From positions 310,001 to 374,000 of the forward strand of contig JAADKB010000001.1 in assembly GCA_009982845.1 (NCBI GenBank): a DNA stretch of 64,000 bases. The letters run 5' to 3'. This stretch comes from Delphinella strobiligena. Its lineage: Eukaryota; Ascomycota; Dothideomycetes; Dothideales; Dothioraceae. Below are positions 46,902 to 59,829 of this stretch, piece by piece. The notes under the pieces were generated by a model. That model did not search any database. It was not told the DNA's origin and worked only from the letters and a program-made list of their open reading frames with translations. The position numbers and the translations under genes were made by a program. Position 1 is the first letter of the stretch; the number at the start of each line of letters is the position of its first letter.

Positions 46902-49900
46902 ATGAGCAAGAAACAATTCAGATCACAGGCGAGCAGCGGCCGCGCCGCCTTTGGAGCAGGCACTGGCTTCGGTGGTAGCTTTGGCGGATCCGCCTTCGGG
47001 TCCTCTTCTCCTCTCTCATGGATTACTGAGCCACCGGATCTTTCGGCCATCTCGGATCCAAATGTTGCAGTATCTTTTAAGAACCTCAGCAAGAAGAACA
47101 GCACAACCAAGGCCAAGGCTCTGGAAGATCTGCAAGCACATGTCGCTTCTCCGGACCAGCAGGTGGAGGAGGCTGTTTTGGAAGCATGGGTGCGTTCTTC
47201 AAAATGTCTGATTGTACATAGTGGGCAGAATAATAATATTGTGGTTAATTTCAGGTCAAACTCTACCCTCGCCTCTCCATTGACAGTGCGCGTCGTGTAC
47301 GCCAACTAGCCCATACACTACTGGGTAACATTGCTTTAAAACTTGGCAAGAGGATAGTGAAGCACATGCCGAAGCTTGCAGGACCTTGGTTAGCTGGTGC
47401 GCAAGATAGCGATAGAGCTGCTGCAAAGGCTGCCCAGGACTCCTTGAAACAGGTCTTCAATTCACCAGAGAAGCTGCAGAATGTAAGCAAAGCATTCCAG
47501 CAGCCTATACTCGAGTACTGTAGGGATGCAGTACGAGATGAGTCTATCCAGAGCTTGAGTGATGAAAGAGCCATTAGTGCAGATGATGCCGAAGCCACAT
47601 ATTCTCGCGTCATTTCCACCAGTGTTGCAGTCATATCGAGCCTTCTCAAAGACTTGTCACCGGACGAGACGGCGAAGCAGCAAGAGACATATGATGCCGT
47701 GGTCGGAGAGAGCAAGATCTGGGACTTCGCCTCGTATAAAGATGTGCTTGTAAGGAGGCATGTACACAGACTATTGAGAGCATGTTTGGCCAAACAGAGG
47801 GCTTCGGTAGAAGCAAACCTGCAGACCATAACTAAGGCCTACATTGACAAAGCTTTACATGCCGATCAAACCGGCTCTACCTACGACTTGATCCAGGCCT
47901 TGGTTGAGCTTACCGAGGCTTTCCCGCACGCCTGGACGTCAAGTTACAAGGGCAAGAAGACAGCAAGCGAGAGGTTAAGGCAAGGACTGAAGAAGGGCTC
48001 CCAAGCTGGTACCGCTGACTTCTGGTCCGCTGTCTGGGTCCTCTTCACCAAGCTACCTGCCGATGCGATCCCCCACGAGTCTGCAGAAGTCAAGAAGTTC
48101 CTCAGCTCCATCCACGATGGTGTCAGTCAAAGAGATGAACGCTTCAATGCATCAGCTGCATGGGACACTTATTTTAGGGTTGTCGATCTTATTTTGGCAA
48201 AGTCTTCCTTGTCCAAGGATGAGACTGAGGCGCTCGTGCAGGACATGGTGTTGCCGGCCATCGAACAATACCTGAAGCCATCTCAGGAAACGTCTGACTG
48301 GACCATCGCTGGTGCCAAAGCTGCACCGATAGTTTCAAAAGCTGCACTGGTCCACCAAGTTCCTTCTCTACTCGAGCAGAAGTGGCCCGAATATGCGGCT
48401 GGCCTGGTCCAATACATGAAGATATCACAGCCGGAACAATCCAAAGATTTTGACAAGTCTCAGACTTCTGTGGCTCAAGCTGGACAGAGATGGGCTCTAC
48501 TTCAGTCCGAATTGCTCCGCAGCAACTATGATCTGCCTGAGTCACTGCAAGAGACCTTCCAAACATCAGTGAAAGATATCACTCGGGAAGCATTGCAGCT
48601 ACTTCAAGCGAGGAATGGCAAGCCTTACGGTGCGGCTGCCATTATCGACGAGCTGCTCAATCACTGCAGTGAGCTTGTTGTTAAAGATCAGGAGACTCAC
48701 AGTCTTGTATCGGCCTTCGTACTTGAGCACCTTCCTGCACTATTATATTCTCCGTTCCAGCGCCAATTGTTCTCTCTGCTCTACCATTACCAGACGCATG
48801 ACAACTTCATAGAAGCATGGAACAGTGTTGCCAGTTCGTTGGCACATAGTCCAGAGTCTCCTGAGAAGCTAGATGCTTTCAGGAGCTTGCTTTCGTCACC
48901 AAGAGTCAAGCCTGCTGCGGAACTGGCAGCCCAGAACACCGAAATCCAGGCTTTCCTGCAGCGTCAATATGAATCAAGTATCAACACTGGCGAACAATGG
49001 TCTTTCGTCGCAGGTTTACTACGCGCCACTCCAAGCGTGGCATCACATGTTACAAGCGATTCTATTCTTGCAGGTCTAACAGGGTCTTTGTCGATCTCGG
49101 ACAAGGCAGTATCTGCTTTGCAAGGGCTGGAAGCGATTTCCGCGGGCAATCGAGCACTTGTCAAAGACTTCATTGGCAGACCAGATGGAGGTCAACTTCT
49201 GCCAAACTTGCTCCATCTGCAAGAATCACCCGATAATTCTATCGCACAAAAGGCATCCAGTATCAGCAAGCGTATCGTCGATGGAGCTGACAAGTCCTCC
49301 TCGCAAGCTATCCTGTTCGATATTGTGCACCAGAGTCTCAACAACGTGTCCGAGGACACACTCCCGATTAATTCAGTGCTAGATATGGCCACGAAATTGA
49401 TCGACGAGTCCGACTTGGAAGCTCATATATCTGACGTTGCAAAGCAAGCTCTTCCAAACCTAGACGCCTGGAAGGGCGCATTGCGGCCTTTCCTCGATCG
49501 CTCTCCTCCCTTATCTCAAGCGATTACCAGTCTGGTCGGTGGCGCTGTCTACCTAGTCCAAACATCTGGGAAGCCTTCGACAAAAGACATCTTGCGGGAC
49601 GCAGAAGGCTTCTCACAAGCTCTGCGCTTCGTACTCTATGTTGCAAGGGTTTTCTCGAACGCCAGCTTACTCGAGGCGCTCGATCGGGAATCTCAAACTA
49701 CACTGTTCAGCCTTTTCATTCTCACCTATACCCTCATGCAAGACGGTGTAAACCTGCGAGGTCCTTTGGGTCTGGCGTCTACTGGTGACAGCGAACTAGA
49801 GGTTCCCCTCAACAAACTCCAGAGCGAAGTTGGACATTTGGCTTCGGACTGCTTCTTCAAATATGACGAAGCTTCAACCTCGACTCCGTATGGCTTTGTC

Positions 49901-51919
49901 GGCTCCGCGATCGACTCCTTCCTGGCCGAGTCCCAAAGCAACAGCCCGCACTCTTTCTACAGCGCCGAGGCGCTCAGCCTTGCTCTCGGCGAGCTTCACT
50001 CCGCTCAAGGTAGCAGCCATGGCAAAGTGCAGGAGTATGAGGAGAAAGCATTGCAACTCTATAAAACTAGAGAAGTATTGCCTTTTACTGCTGTGGCGAC
50101 TGGCTTGAACGAAGCCCTTGCCAACAGCAAGAAACTATACAGACAGACCAATGAGCTCGTTGCCGATCTCACCGGGCTGAAAGTTGAGAGCGTGTCGGAA
50201 AAAGCTCTTGAGCAGCTAGTCATGCTTGATGCTCTCCTCACAGACCGGCAAGTAGATGGACTAGTTGCCAAACAGCGTTTGATCTTCTCAATGAAGCACA
50301 TTCTACCTTGGCTTGGGGAGGAGGATGTCTCAACCCCAGTCCAATCGGAGACCTGCAAACTCTTATGTGCTGTGTTGCCTGGTATTAGTGATATGTATGG
50401 CGAGCATTGGAGTCAGATTTTAGACTTTGTTGTCAGCGTCTGGTCAAGAAGATTTGCAGACGTGGAGACGGCAGTTCTGGATCACAGGTAATGTTACGTC
50501 CCCAACAATTGTGGATGGATGAGTAGGCTAACGTTGAGTAGCGGGTTGGTGCTAATATACAATGCCTTACGCCTTTATGGTGTTCTACGATCACTAACGA
50601 CTAGCGATGATCCTAACGATGACCTCGTGGTCGCGTGGAAAGAGCGTGAAGAGCCCGCCTACCAAGGACTCATTAGCCTACTCAAAGCCAGCAATGGCAT
50701 CTCAGATGTAGACTACCTTCCTTTGAACGCTGCGTTTGAGCTTCTTGCCCAAGAGCTGGCCAGGTTGCAAAAGACCACTATCGAAGAGGCTGAAGAACTC
50801 TATCCCCTCCTGCATGCCGACTCACGCCCTCTTCAGAAGACAGCTTTCAACATTCTACATGGTCACATTCCTACTCTTCAAGAACAGATCTCCTTTGACG
50901 CTGCACTTGAGAACAAGGCTGCTAAACTACCCGAAGAATTGCTGTCACTCATCCTGGAAGCACCAAGGCTCGAAGACTTCGATACTACAGCACTCAAATC
51001 ACAGATGCCACAAGAGCTTCAAGGCTACTTATACAGCTGGCAACTTGTCTTTGACCATTTCTCGAACGCCAGTTACAAGGTCAAATCCGATTACATCGAA
51101 AATCTCAAAGAAGGTGACTATCTCTCTAGTCTACTCAACCTCACCTATGCGCTTCTGGGGCACAACCGCGGAAAGCCTGTGGATGTGTCAAGATACAACA
51201 TCCTACGATATGACTATAGCGAGCAAGAAGACGATTCGTCTGAGGCCGAGCTATCACCTGAGAAACGCATGCAGTGGTTACTAGCACATCTCTTCTATCA
51301 GTCCTTGTCTCACTTGCCCAGCTTAACCAAGGCACACTACCTCACGATCAAAGCCCGTCAGACATCTCTGGCTGTTGAAACATGGACAGCCAAATACATT
51401 GCGCCCCTCATCATCAACGCCTCTCTCAGCTCAGTAGCCGAGTGGGCAGCGACTTCTGCCAAGGACGATCCCGACTACGAAAACCTGGCCGTCAAGGTCT
51501 CAATGCACAGCCGAGAGGTTAACGTCAGCTACGTTGTTGATGAGCAAACCATGGCTATCGTAGTCCGGTTACCAGAAGACTACCCTCTCACAAACGCCAA
51601 AGTGGAGGGAATCAACCGCGTTGCAGTCGACGAAAAGAAGTGGTTGAGCTGGTTGAGAAACTGTCAAGGTGTCATAACCTTCAGCAACGGCAACCTGATT
51701 GACGGCCTTTCCACCTGGCGCAAGAACGTCACGGGAGCTCTCAAAGGCCAGACTGAGTGCGCTATCTGCTACTCTATCATCAGTGGTGACAAGCAATTGC
51801 CCAGTAAACGCTGCTCCACTTGCAAGAACCTGTTTCACAGTTCTTGCTTATTCAAGTGGTTCAAGACTAGCAATGCTTCGTCTTGTCCACTTTGCAGAAA
51901 TCCTTTCAATTATGGTTAG
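46902..51919 (+). CDS. LTN1: Listerin, RING E3 ligase of ribosome quality control
   Basis: Three exons (46902-47189, 47255-50487, 50542-51919), with introns of 65 and 54 nt, give 1632 residues. The N-terminus MSKKQFRSQASSGRAAFG is followed by the conserved listerin head (PDLSAISDPNVAVSFKNLSKKNSTTKAKALEDL). A very long HEAT/ARM-like helical body comes next, and the end is a C-terminal RING: CAIC, CSTC, LFHSSC and CPLC within the last 60 residues. The RWD-like domain lies just before the RING. Listerin binds 60S subunits carrying stalled nascent chains and ubiquitinates them together with Rqc1, Rqc2 and Cdc48. The first intron ends ATTTCAG and restores EAWVKLYPRLSIDSARRVRQLAHTLLG. Length compares with yeast Ltn1 (about 1560). 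Confidence 0.95.
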
Positions 51920-53417
51920 AGGAACTCCTGGTATCTACTTCCCATGTTGAAGAAGTGATGTTTAGATGAACAAAATTTGTATATTAGTTGTCCTATGGAC
52001 CCGCATTTAATGTTAGCCCAAAGGGGCAACCTAGCTTGACTATTTTGGAATCCGCATACGTGAGGGACTACCGCGAAATCCCTTTTCCTTATTTGAGTTA
52101 CCCATTTCTATCAAATTGAGGTCGTTACCACGAGCGTGTAGAGTGATGTTGAAACAAACTACAGACCAACATTTCCGATCCCTGAGCGGACCATCGCACG
52201 GCTGTTGTGACCCTTGTCACATTCATTTCCTAGTCACGCTCGAGATCGATACATGAGGAGCCCATTGAAGTCGGTGGCCGAAAATCCTGGGAGTGCCTTG
52301 TCAACCACTTGACGTCAAAGCAGAGAGCATGTTTATTATTTAGCTCGAGCCTGAAGTCAAGCAGCGTGGGACTCAGACAGTATTCTAGACACTATCTGAA
52401 CATATTTCCACCAGAATGGTGTACGCTATCGACCCTAATGGCCGCACCCTGTTTGGATACAATGACTTATATGGACAGGGTCGCCAATCTTCCAGCCGAA
52501 CCAATGACTCGGCTGATAGTTCGGGATTCGAGCGACCGTTCCGCTCCTATGAGTTTCGTCATATCCTGCGCGTCTCTCAATCTGAATGATCATCGTATGC
52601 GTACGTTGAATCATCCATTCGTCCTCGCGCTCATGGCGTGAATACGCATGCATGTTTCCGACTACTGACTCTTTGTCGTTGGCTGCGTACGTGCTGATTC
52701 TTTATCGTGTGCTGCATACAATTGGCACCAGTGTTCAACAAAACAGTGAGTCAGGAAATCTTTCCTACTCAGTCTGTCCAAACTGGTGTGATCGAATCGG
52801 AAATCACAGACGCGATTCATTTGTCGAAAGAAACTGTTACAAATAAATGAGTATGCTCAACGCCAAAGCAGGGTGGAAAGCCGCCTGGTCCTAATCTTTC
52901 AACAAGATACATTGGTCAGAGCTGTGCCAATCGAGAAAAAAAAAAGGCTGCCCTCTTTGCATTTGCACAAAATAGTTGCAGAAAGACGAGACTTGCATTA
53001 CGCTGTGGACTTCTATTCGATGCTGCCCAAATTAACGACTCGGCTCAGCCTGCTGCGCGGAGTGACTTCGAATCATCGATTGCGAGCGGCTTATCGGGTC
53101 CATGCAGATACGTTCTATGCTGTCCACAATCGCTTCCTTCGTTGGGCTTTGAGGTTGGGTTATCGTGGGTGCCGTTTGTATGAGCGAATAATGCTTTCCC
53201 CACGTCCTGCAGCCTTCCACACTCGTGTCATCTACCAATGGTTGGAGGATATGACACGATACTAAGCCTACATATGCACCTTCATATGTGGCAAGATGTG
53301 TTACGGATTGTGCGGGGTGACCCCGGTTCGCTCATGCCTTGAAATGGGTCTTATTGCTCTTGTCGTGTTTTACACTCCCAGCTCAACATTCAGGACTTCT
53401 GTTTCAACACAAGAGCC
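51920..53417. other. Intergenic, nothing recognised
   Basis: About 1.5 kb between LTN1 and the first BTB gene. Open frames such as 52873-53265 begin with GTG and resemble no family. A homopurine A10 run lies near 52940. Confidence 0.45.
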
Positions 53418-54477
53418 ATGGCTGAAGCTAACAAAGAGTACCGTCTCAGTAGAGCTAGCTTGACGTTAGTTGTTCACTAACAGATAGCACAGGATCTTCT
53501 CGGGCGGGATGTATGAATTCCTGATTGGTGAAGAGCTTGTCCCATTCGCAATGCACAAGGTCCTGGTATCACGATGTTCAGATCGTCTACATGACATGAT
53601 GTCGAGTGGCGCCTCCGATACGATTTCTCTTGTGCGCGAGGTCGACAAAGAAACCTTTGCACGATTCGCTGAATGGATATACACTGGAACATACACCGCA
53701 GCCGCGCCCGAAAGTATGGCACAACAAACAGTCGTTGTCCCACCTTACGCGCCCGAGTCGAAACTTACGGATAGTCCACCGATCGAAGCTGAAGAACCTT
53801 CAGCAGAACCACCTCCACCGATTGAAGAGGCCCAAGATTTTTGGGACGGGGCATCAGTCGAAGCGGTTCAAGATCCGTACGATACCCACGACGAGGGTTG
53901 GGGGCGGCCGTCGAGCAAGAAAAAGAAGAAGGGTAAAAGAGCGAGGCAGAACTTAGTGTGGCCCGACGAAGATGACGTGATAGCACCTGAGGCAGAAGAA
54001 CCGACTGAAGTCTACGAGGCGCGTATGAGACCCGTTCTTGTGCTCGAGGAAAGTCTCCCCGTGGGGCCTTTTATCATCGAAGACAATACAATCCTGCCGA
54101 CAAATCCGGCAATGTCAAACTCAGCTCATTTCTTGAGCCATGCCAAGCTCTGGAGCTTCGCGAACAAAAACGGAATCACCAAGCTGTGTGACCTTACGAC
54201 TAGAAGACTTTCTTCGTCTCTCCAAGACGTTCGCTACCACCAAGAGAGGGTCGAGGACCTCACGGACCTGGCAAGATACGTATATATATATCCAGGGGAT
54301 GGGAGTCTTACGATCCGTAGAACCATCGCAAGCTATACCTCGGCTCATTTTGCGGAGCTGGTTCGGACCCCACGATTCGAGAGACTGCTGAGGAACGGGG
54401 GCCAATTCGTGACTGATACATGCCAGTTGCTTGGACAGAGACTGAGAAAGGAACCCGGTGAGCTTGATCCGTACTGA
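53418..54477 (+). CDS. BTB/POZ domain protein (paralogue 1)
   Basis: Two exons, 53418-53437 and 53493-54477, give 334 residues. The tiny first exon (MAEANKE) joins IFSGGMYEFLIGEELVPFAMHKVLVSRCSDRL, a standard fungal BTB start (strand, then HKxxLxxxS). After LVREVDKETFARFAEWIYTGTY comes an acidic, Pro/Glu-rich insertion with a basic KKKKKGKRAR patch that could be a nuclear signal. A C-terminal helical domain follows (HAKLWSFANKNGITKLCDLTTRRL and onward). BTB domains dimerise or bind cullin 3, and no partner is identifiable here. The donor GTACCG is weak, and an alternative is a start at 53509. The same exon plan (20-nt exon 1) and the same C-terminal block recur in the gene at 57666-58835. Confidence 0.78.
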
Positions 54478-55375
54478 GAGATATGGGACTTCTCTTCACA
54501 CATGGAGGGACGTTCCTAGAGGAGTAGTTTCTCGTCATGACTTTTCCGGGTTTACACACAAGCCATACAAACGCACATTCAGGAATCACGCACATATCGA
54601 TCTTGATCACTCATGGTGTTTAATGCTTCAGAGATTGAAAACGGAAGATCACACTAGCGGTGGACACATTGTGATTCAGAAAGACCTTGATGGTTGTGAT
54701 GTGCAAGCTTTCGACGGTGTTGGAAGCATGCACCCTTCTAGGCTATGACCGTGCGGCTGAGTATGACCTGGTAGTTGTCTCATCAGTAATATAGCAGATA
54801 TTGATATCACACCAGATGCGGAAAGGAATCAACACCCCGATACTAAGGTAGATCGCACGGGGCCGAGGAAACAGCGACGGCGCCGCTTAAGACAGTGATG
54901 AGTAGTATCTGTTCTGTGGTCTAGCGATCGTCGTTGACGCGTAGTCTGTTATAGCTGTGCACCGAGTTACTCCCAGCTGATCTGATGTCATGAATTTACG
55001 AAGCTTGACGACCTCGAACATCTCCCCTGTTGATCAGGCCCAACAGGACTCGCTATCATACCAGTTGGTGTAGGATGGTCAACGGTTGAGATGGATGAAA
55101 CAGATTCGTGATTGCGAGTATATTCGTTCGTGCCTTAGCATTGAAACAAGTGAGAGAATATCACACCCACAGTATCGAGGCACGGCCTGAGCTTGTAGAG
55201 CGTGTGTGTGGATGGGTGCATGAGTGCATGAGTAGACAGACGTCATTTTTCCGACCATGGGTTATCCCGCGTTAAAAGGAGTGGCCAGTCCGTTAAGAGC
55301 GATTGGCAAGAGAACACACCTTGAACCCAAAGACAGTTCTGAGGCTCAGATTCTTTGATACCAATTATTCTGGGG
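54478..55375. other. Intergenic, nothing recognised
   Basis: This lies between BTB paralogue 1 and the MFS gene and contains the MFS promoter. No conserved frame is seen. Confidence 0.45.
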
Positions 55376-57152
55376 ATGAGAAACTTATCCAGATCTGGCC
55401 ATGACGCTCTCCTTTCTTGTGACAACATCCGTTTCTCCGTAAGTGCTCATCTTTGGTTCTACACTCCCAGCTCAGGCTTTCAACGAAAGACATACTAATA
55501 CAGCCGTTGATAGAAGAATTGGTCTCGAAATTCTCACAATCCCCGGAACTGGTCACTTCCTCGCAGATGGGGAATCACGGTCGCCATTTCCTTCTACGAC
55601 TTCATGTCGCCCTTTGCTTCCGCCATGATCTCGCCAGCCCAGGATACAATCAAAGAAGATTTGGGCATACCGAATGATACACTCGCCACACTTGTACTTT
55701 CTATTTTTGTCCTAGGCTTCGCTATTGGTCCATTTCTATTCTCACCGCTGTCTGAGAAGTATGGCCGTGTGCCTATACTGCATATCAGCAATGCCATCTT
55801 CCTAGCGTTCAATCTTGGCTGTGGATTTGCGCAGAACACGCTGCAGATCCTGGTTCTGAGATTTTTTGCTGGTTTCTTCGGTATTGGTCCTGTAGTAGTG
55901 AGTATGCCCCTTTGTCAAATTTGATGGAAGAGGATCTGATAGATATGCTAGGTTGGCGCTGGCGTCGTCGCGGATCTGTATGGTGAAGAAGAGAGGGGAA
56001 GGGCTATCTCAATATATTCCTTGATGCCACTTTTTGGACCTGCTGTCGGTACGTCTGAACTCCAAGCCTGATATATATGTCGATGACAGTACTGACAAGT
56101 TCAGGTCCCATCATGGGAGGATTCATAACACAGTACACCACCTGGCGCTGGACCTTCTGGGTCAGCACAATCGCCGGTTTTGTCATCCTCGTCCTCGGAC
56201 TCTTGCTCCTCAAAGAGACCTACGCGCCGAAGATCATGACGGTCATAGGAGCAAGGCACAAGGCCACATGCTCCTACTGTTCTGCCTCCGAATTTGACGA
56301 AAAAGAATCGGCTTCACCGACACTGCCGTTGAAGGAATACATGTTTCGACCAGTCATATTGCTCTTTACGCAGGTTGTCATTATCGTACTGTCCGCTTAT
56401 GTGGCCTACCTAGATGGCGTTCTCTACATCTTCTTCGCCAATTTTCCCAGCGTTTGGGAAGACTTATATGGTGAATCTATCTCGATTGGAACTCTCAATT
56501 ACATCTCCATCTGCATAGGCTTCATTATAGGCTCACAAGTCTCACCAAGGACCGGCGATTGGGTATGCCTTGACAAGTTTTCGACCTCCACATCGATACG
56601 CTGACACAATACCAGGTGTACTCTAGGCTCAAGCGAAGACATGGTATCGGCAAACCCGAATACCGCTTAGTGCCAGTCATATGGGCGGCGTTGCTAGATC
56701 CCGCCGGCCTTCTTCTGTACGGTTGGCCAGTCCAATACGAAGTCTTCTGGCTCGTCCCCAATATCGGTGCCGCCATTGTCGCCTTCTCCTCCCTGACTAG
56801 CATTCAAGGCATTCAACTCTACGTCACCGACTACTATACCGAAAATTCGGCTTCGGCAATAGCAGCTCTGAACTCTGCAAAGTACCTCACTGGTGCCGGC
56901 TTCCCATTGTTTGCATCGGGGATTTACGAGAAGTTGGGTTATGGATGGGGCAACACGATGCTGGCGTTTATAACAATGGTGATAGGTGTACCAGCGCCTT
57001 TGCTGTTGTGGAGGTATGGCGAGGCATTGCGGAAGCGTAGTCCATACGCCTCGAAACAGGATGAGGCACCGGGGCAGTATGAGGCGGAGGATAAGGGTGA
57101 GGAGATGTTAGAGCAGCATCGAGCTGCTGTCATGGAACAGGAGCATGTCTGA
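55376..57152 (+). CDS. MFS drug:H+ antiporter, DHA1-like
   Basis: Five exons (55376-55438, 55514-55897, 55952-56048, 56105-56562, 56616-57152) give 512 residues, with introns of 75, 54, 56 and 53 nt that all keep phase. The N-terminus has the NPRNWSLPRRWGITVAIS entry to TM1 seen in fungal DHA1 pumps. The TM2-3 loop carries the family's motif-A-like PLSEKYGRVP. About twelve hydrophobic segments can be counted. A cytosolic loop with CSYCSASEFDEKES splits the two halves. Such transporters export drugs, toxins or metabolites from the plasma membrane using the proton gradient. Substrate is unknown. The first exon is the least certain part: the first intron was placed from a GTAAGT donor and a TACTAAT branch. 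It is flanked by two BTB paralogues. Confidence 0.88.
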
Positions 57153-57665
57153 GCTTTGGCGCTCGCTCTAGACGATGGTCCGCATCATTGGCCATCCTGC
57201 TGACTTGGACAGAGCACAAACGCAACGATAAGAGGGAGTAAACACTGAGGTCTATTTGTAGACCAAGGGGCTTACCCATGCAATTGATGATAAATATAGA
57301 TAGCTTTTAATGATGTACGATTATAGACATAGACGTAGACAGAGATAGGATAAGAATCACAAACACACAATCTTAATCTCAAAACTTGACCGTTCCGTAG
57401 AGGTAAATTGGGTCCACGCAATCTCATTTTCAAGGTCATAAAGTTCTCTGAGCTTGTTAGAACTTGCTGGTGAACGAGCAGTCACTTGGTGATCCACATG
57501 TATTCGTCCATGGAATCGTCCCAGAAAAGCTTGCCCAATATTGCAGCTCGAGCTGTGAAGCACGAATTGAAGTTTCGTTCGCTTCCGCTTCCCGCATTAT
57601 ATTAGTATTACTCTATGTCAAAATATTATAATTAAACCCCTCTAGGACGCCTCATACAACAAATT
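57153..57665. other. Intergenic between convergent MFS and BTB genes
   Basis: A 513-bp 3'-3' gap, AT-rich near 57280-57360 and 57590-57650. No coding frame is supported. Confidence 0.5.
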
Positions 57666-58835
57666 CTAATGATGCCACGGCGGCGTCGACGGCGTAGCAG
57701 AAGCCAAGCCACTCCAACCAAACGCACTCGTCCGATCAGGCAAAGACCCATGCAGAGGCTGAGCGACCGAGGAGGATCCCGCAGCTTGAGTCGCCAAAGC
57801 ACTAGTCAAAGAAGACCCCAGATTCAGAGGCGTAGGTTTGCCAAACCTGACCATATGGCCTCCCGTCACCGTCTTCGGCTGCTGCAGTGATGAGCTGTCG
57901 GCCGGCAGTCTCAGGCTGGCTTTGTAGCAGACGTCCTCGACGAATTGCCCGCCTTTGCCTATCAGAATCCTGAAGTCGGCTGCGCTCATCAGGTCTCGGA
58001 AATGCTCTGCCGCGTGATCGGTCACTATTTGGCGGAGTTGGTCGGGCTCTAGTCGTAGATCTGGTGTGTGGGAATAGATGTATTCTGCTAGATCGATGAT
58101 GTCGATTGCTCTTTCCTTGTAGCAGGTGAATTGCCGTAATGACTGCGCTAATGATTTCGCTGCGAATGTCTGTAGTTGTGTGATCCTGTTCTTGTCCGCA
58201 AAGACGTATATGATAGCATGAATGAGAAAGTGTCTCGAGTAAGACAAGGCTGGATCTTTGCGTGGGCTCGAGGCATTGAATATTAAAAATGGACCCTTGT
58301 ATGAGTTATCTTCACTCAAGATCGTTCTTCCCTTGATGAGTGTCATTTTGACGCCTTTTGCCGTCGCTTCGATGGACGAGAAGTTATTCATGGACTTGAG
58401 CATTTCTTCCACGCTCTCCGGTTTCGTGATGGTGTCGGGCTCTGAATCACTTTCATCGAAGAAACTTTCCTTGCCGTCATCGAAGAAGCTTTCTTTGCTG
58501 TCATTCAAGACACCCTTTTTGCAGCTTGATTCAGGGGATATAGGGCTGTAAGATCCGGTGTATGCCCATTCGGTGAATCGAGAAAAAGTGTCTGCATCGA
58601 CGTCTTCCAGGAGGGCTTCGCCTTTTCGATTCTCGGCCGTACCGTTAGACATCAACCTGGCTAAGGGATCTGAGCATCCGGCAACTAAGCCTTTGTGCAA
58701 CGTAAATCTAGATTTTTGATCGCCAACAATGAAGTCGAATGTGCCACTGCGAAAAATTCTCGTCTAGCTGTTAATGGTCATCTCTTGCAAAACTATACTC
58801 GGAAATGATACGTACGCTGTATTATATGCCGCCAT
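57666..58835 (-). CDS. BTB/POZ domain protein (paralogue 2)
   Basis: Two exons, 58835-58816 (20 nt) and 58746-57666, give 366 residues around a 69-nt intron (GTACGT..GCAG). The spliced start MAAYNTAGTFDFIVGDQKSR is followed by FTLHKGLVAGCSDPLARLM, a clear BTB start. EDVDADTFSRFTEWAYTGSY corresponds to the same block in the paralogue at 53418. An acidic insertion with a duplicated KESFFD unit follows, then the C-terminal helical domain (SRHFLIHAIIYVFADKNRIT, ending GKGGQFVEDVC). A Ser/Ala/Gly-rich tail ends PPWHH. It shares the 20-nt first exon, the domain plan and the ..GGQFV(T/E)D.C motif with paralogue 1, so the two arose by duplication. No partner or substrate is known. Confidence 0.85.
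58459..58507 (-). repeat. Short in-frame duplication in BTB paralogue 2
   Basis: Two adjacent copies of a unit of about 27 bp encode DSKESFFDD and GKESFFDES. Frame is kept. Confidence 0.6.
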
Positions 58836-59269
58836 GATGATGTTCCACGACTTGACGGGGCTATATCTGGTTCGACGTTAAAGGCATCGGCTCGATTTGA
58901 GGATGGGTAGACGGGGCGTGTGTGGGGAAGGGGCTAGTTACTTACTAAACCGATACCGGCGTTAGAATATATTAATTGAGCATGGACTTCTATAGCCTTC
59001 ATCTCACACCACTCTCACATCTTCGCCGTGACTGGGCCAGAGACATGAGCGAAGGAGGACAGGTATCCATAGCCAGGAGGGCAGTGTTGATGGCCGTGAA
59101 GCGATGGTGATAGACTGTTTCGATGTACATGGTTCATGAATCGGCAGCATATGAGGCTCGTATAATAAGATGACCGGTAGCTAAACCGATATAAGAAGAT
59201 TCTCCAGCGTACCTAATTTATTAGTGGTTCACAAGCAGCTCAGCCTCAATGAGCTTCTCCGGGCTTCCC
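58836..59269. other. Promoter side of BTB paralogue 2
   Basis: 434 bp with no coding frame recognised. It includes the 5' flank of BTB paralogue 2 and the 3' end of the O-methyltransferase relic. Confidence 0.45.
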
Positions 59270-59829
59270 TCACATATCCATATTTTCCGTGATCTTCAAC
59301 CCAGCACTTTTCAATAGCTTCTCCCAATGCTGTTCAGTCCTCTCGATGGCGGAATGAGCAGTCATCATCGTCATATCAATCCGGCTCCAGTTTATCAAGA
59401 TCTTACTGTAGGTTTTCTTCATGGCGGTATGATATTCTGCAGAATCTCGCGACACTTGTCATCGGGCCAGTCGTGTAAGACCATGTGAAGGCGATATGCC
59501 TTTCCGCCTTCAATGTATTCAAGGCGAAAGAAGTCGTAGGATAGGACCTCTATCTTCGAGAAAGGAAGCAGCTGAGCGTTCTTGACGACTTGAGGTATGT
59601 CCTGCAAGACTACTTTTCCGGGGTAGGAACGATGTACTGCTTGCTCAAAGGCGATGAGATCGTGGCCGACATTGCCACCGATGTCAATATCGAGCTGCTC
59701 TGGTGGACCGGTCCAGATACTTGCTACATAGTCACTTGCCGTCAAGCAATATGTCATAGGGGTGTTGTGTAGCGCTTCGTATAATGCCGCACTCGATTTC
59801 CATACGAACTCTCCAAGGACTGGAGGCAT
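59270..59829 (-). pseudogene. O-methyltransferase relic
   Basis: The frame from the ATG at 59829 holds the SAM-binding part of a fungal secondary-metabolism O-methyltransferase: IDIGGNVGHDLIAFEQA, GKVVLQDIPQVV, SYDFFRLEYIEGGKAYRLHMVLHDWPDDKCREILQNIIPP. A stop follows at 59419. One base is missing at about 59422, because the next frame resumes at MKKTYSKILIN. Then about ten codons expected before DMTMMTAHSAIERTEQHWEKLLKSAGL are absent, and the frame ends at 59270. The dimerisation N-terminal domain is missing, and the glycine motif reads GGN where GGG is usual. The gene is dead. It suggests that a metabolite cluster once reached here. Confidence 0.85.

Noticed and set aside
52873..53265. 130-residue + strand frame
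   Set aside because: Starts at GTG, has no recognisable domain and no splice context. Kept as unassigned.
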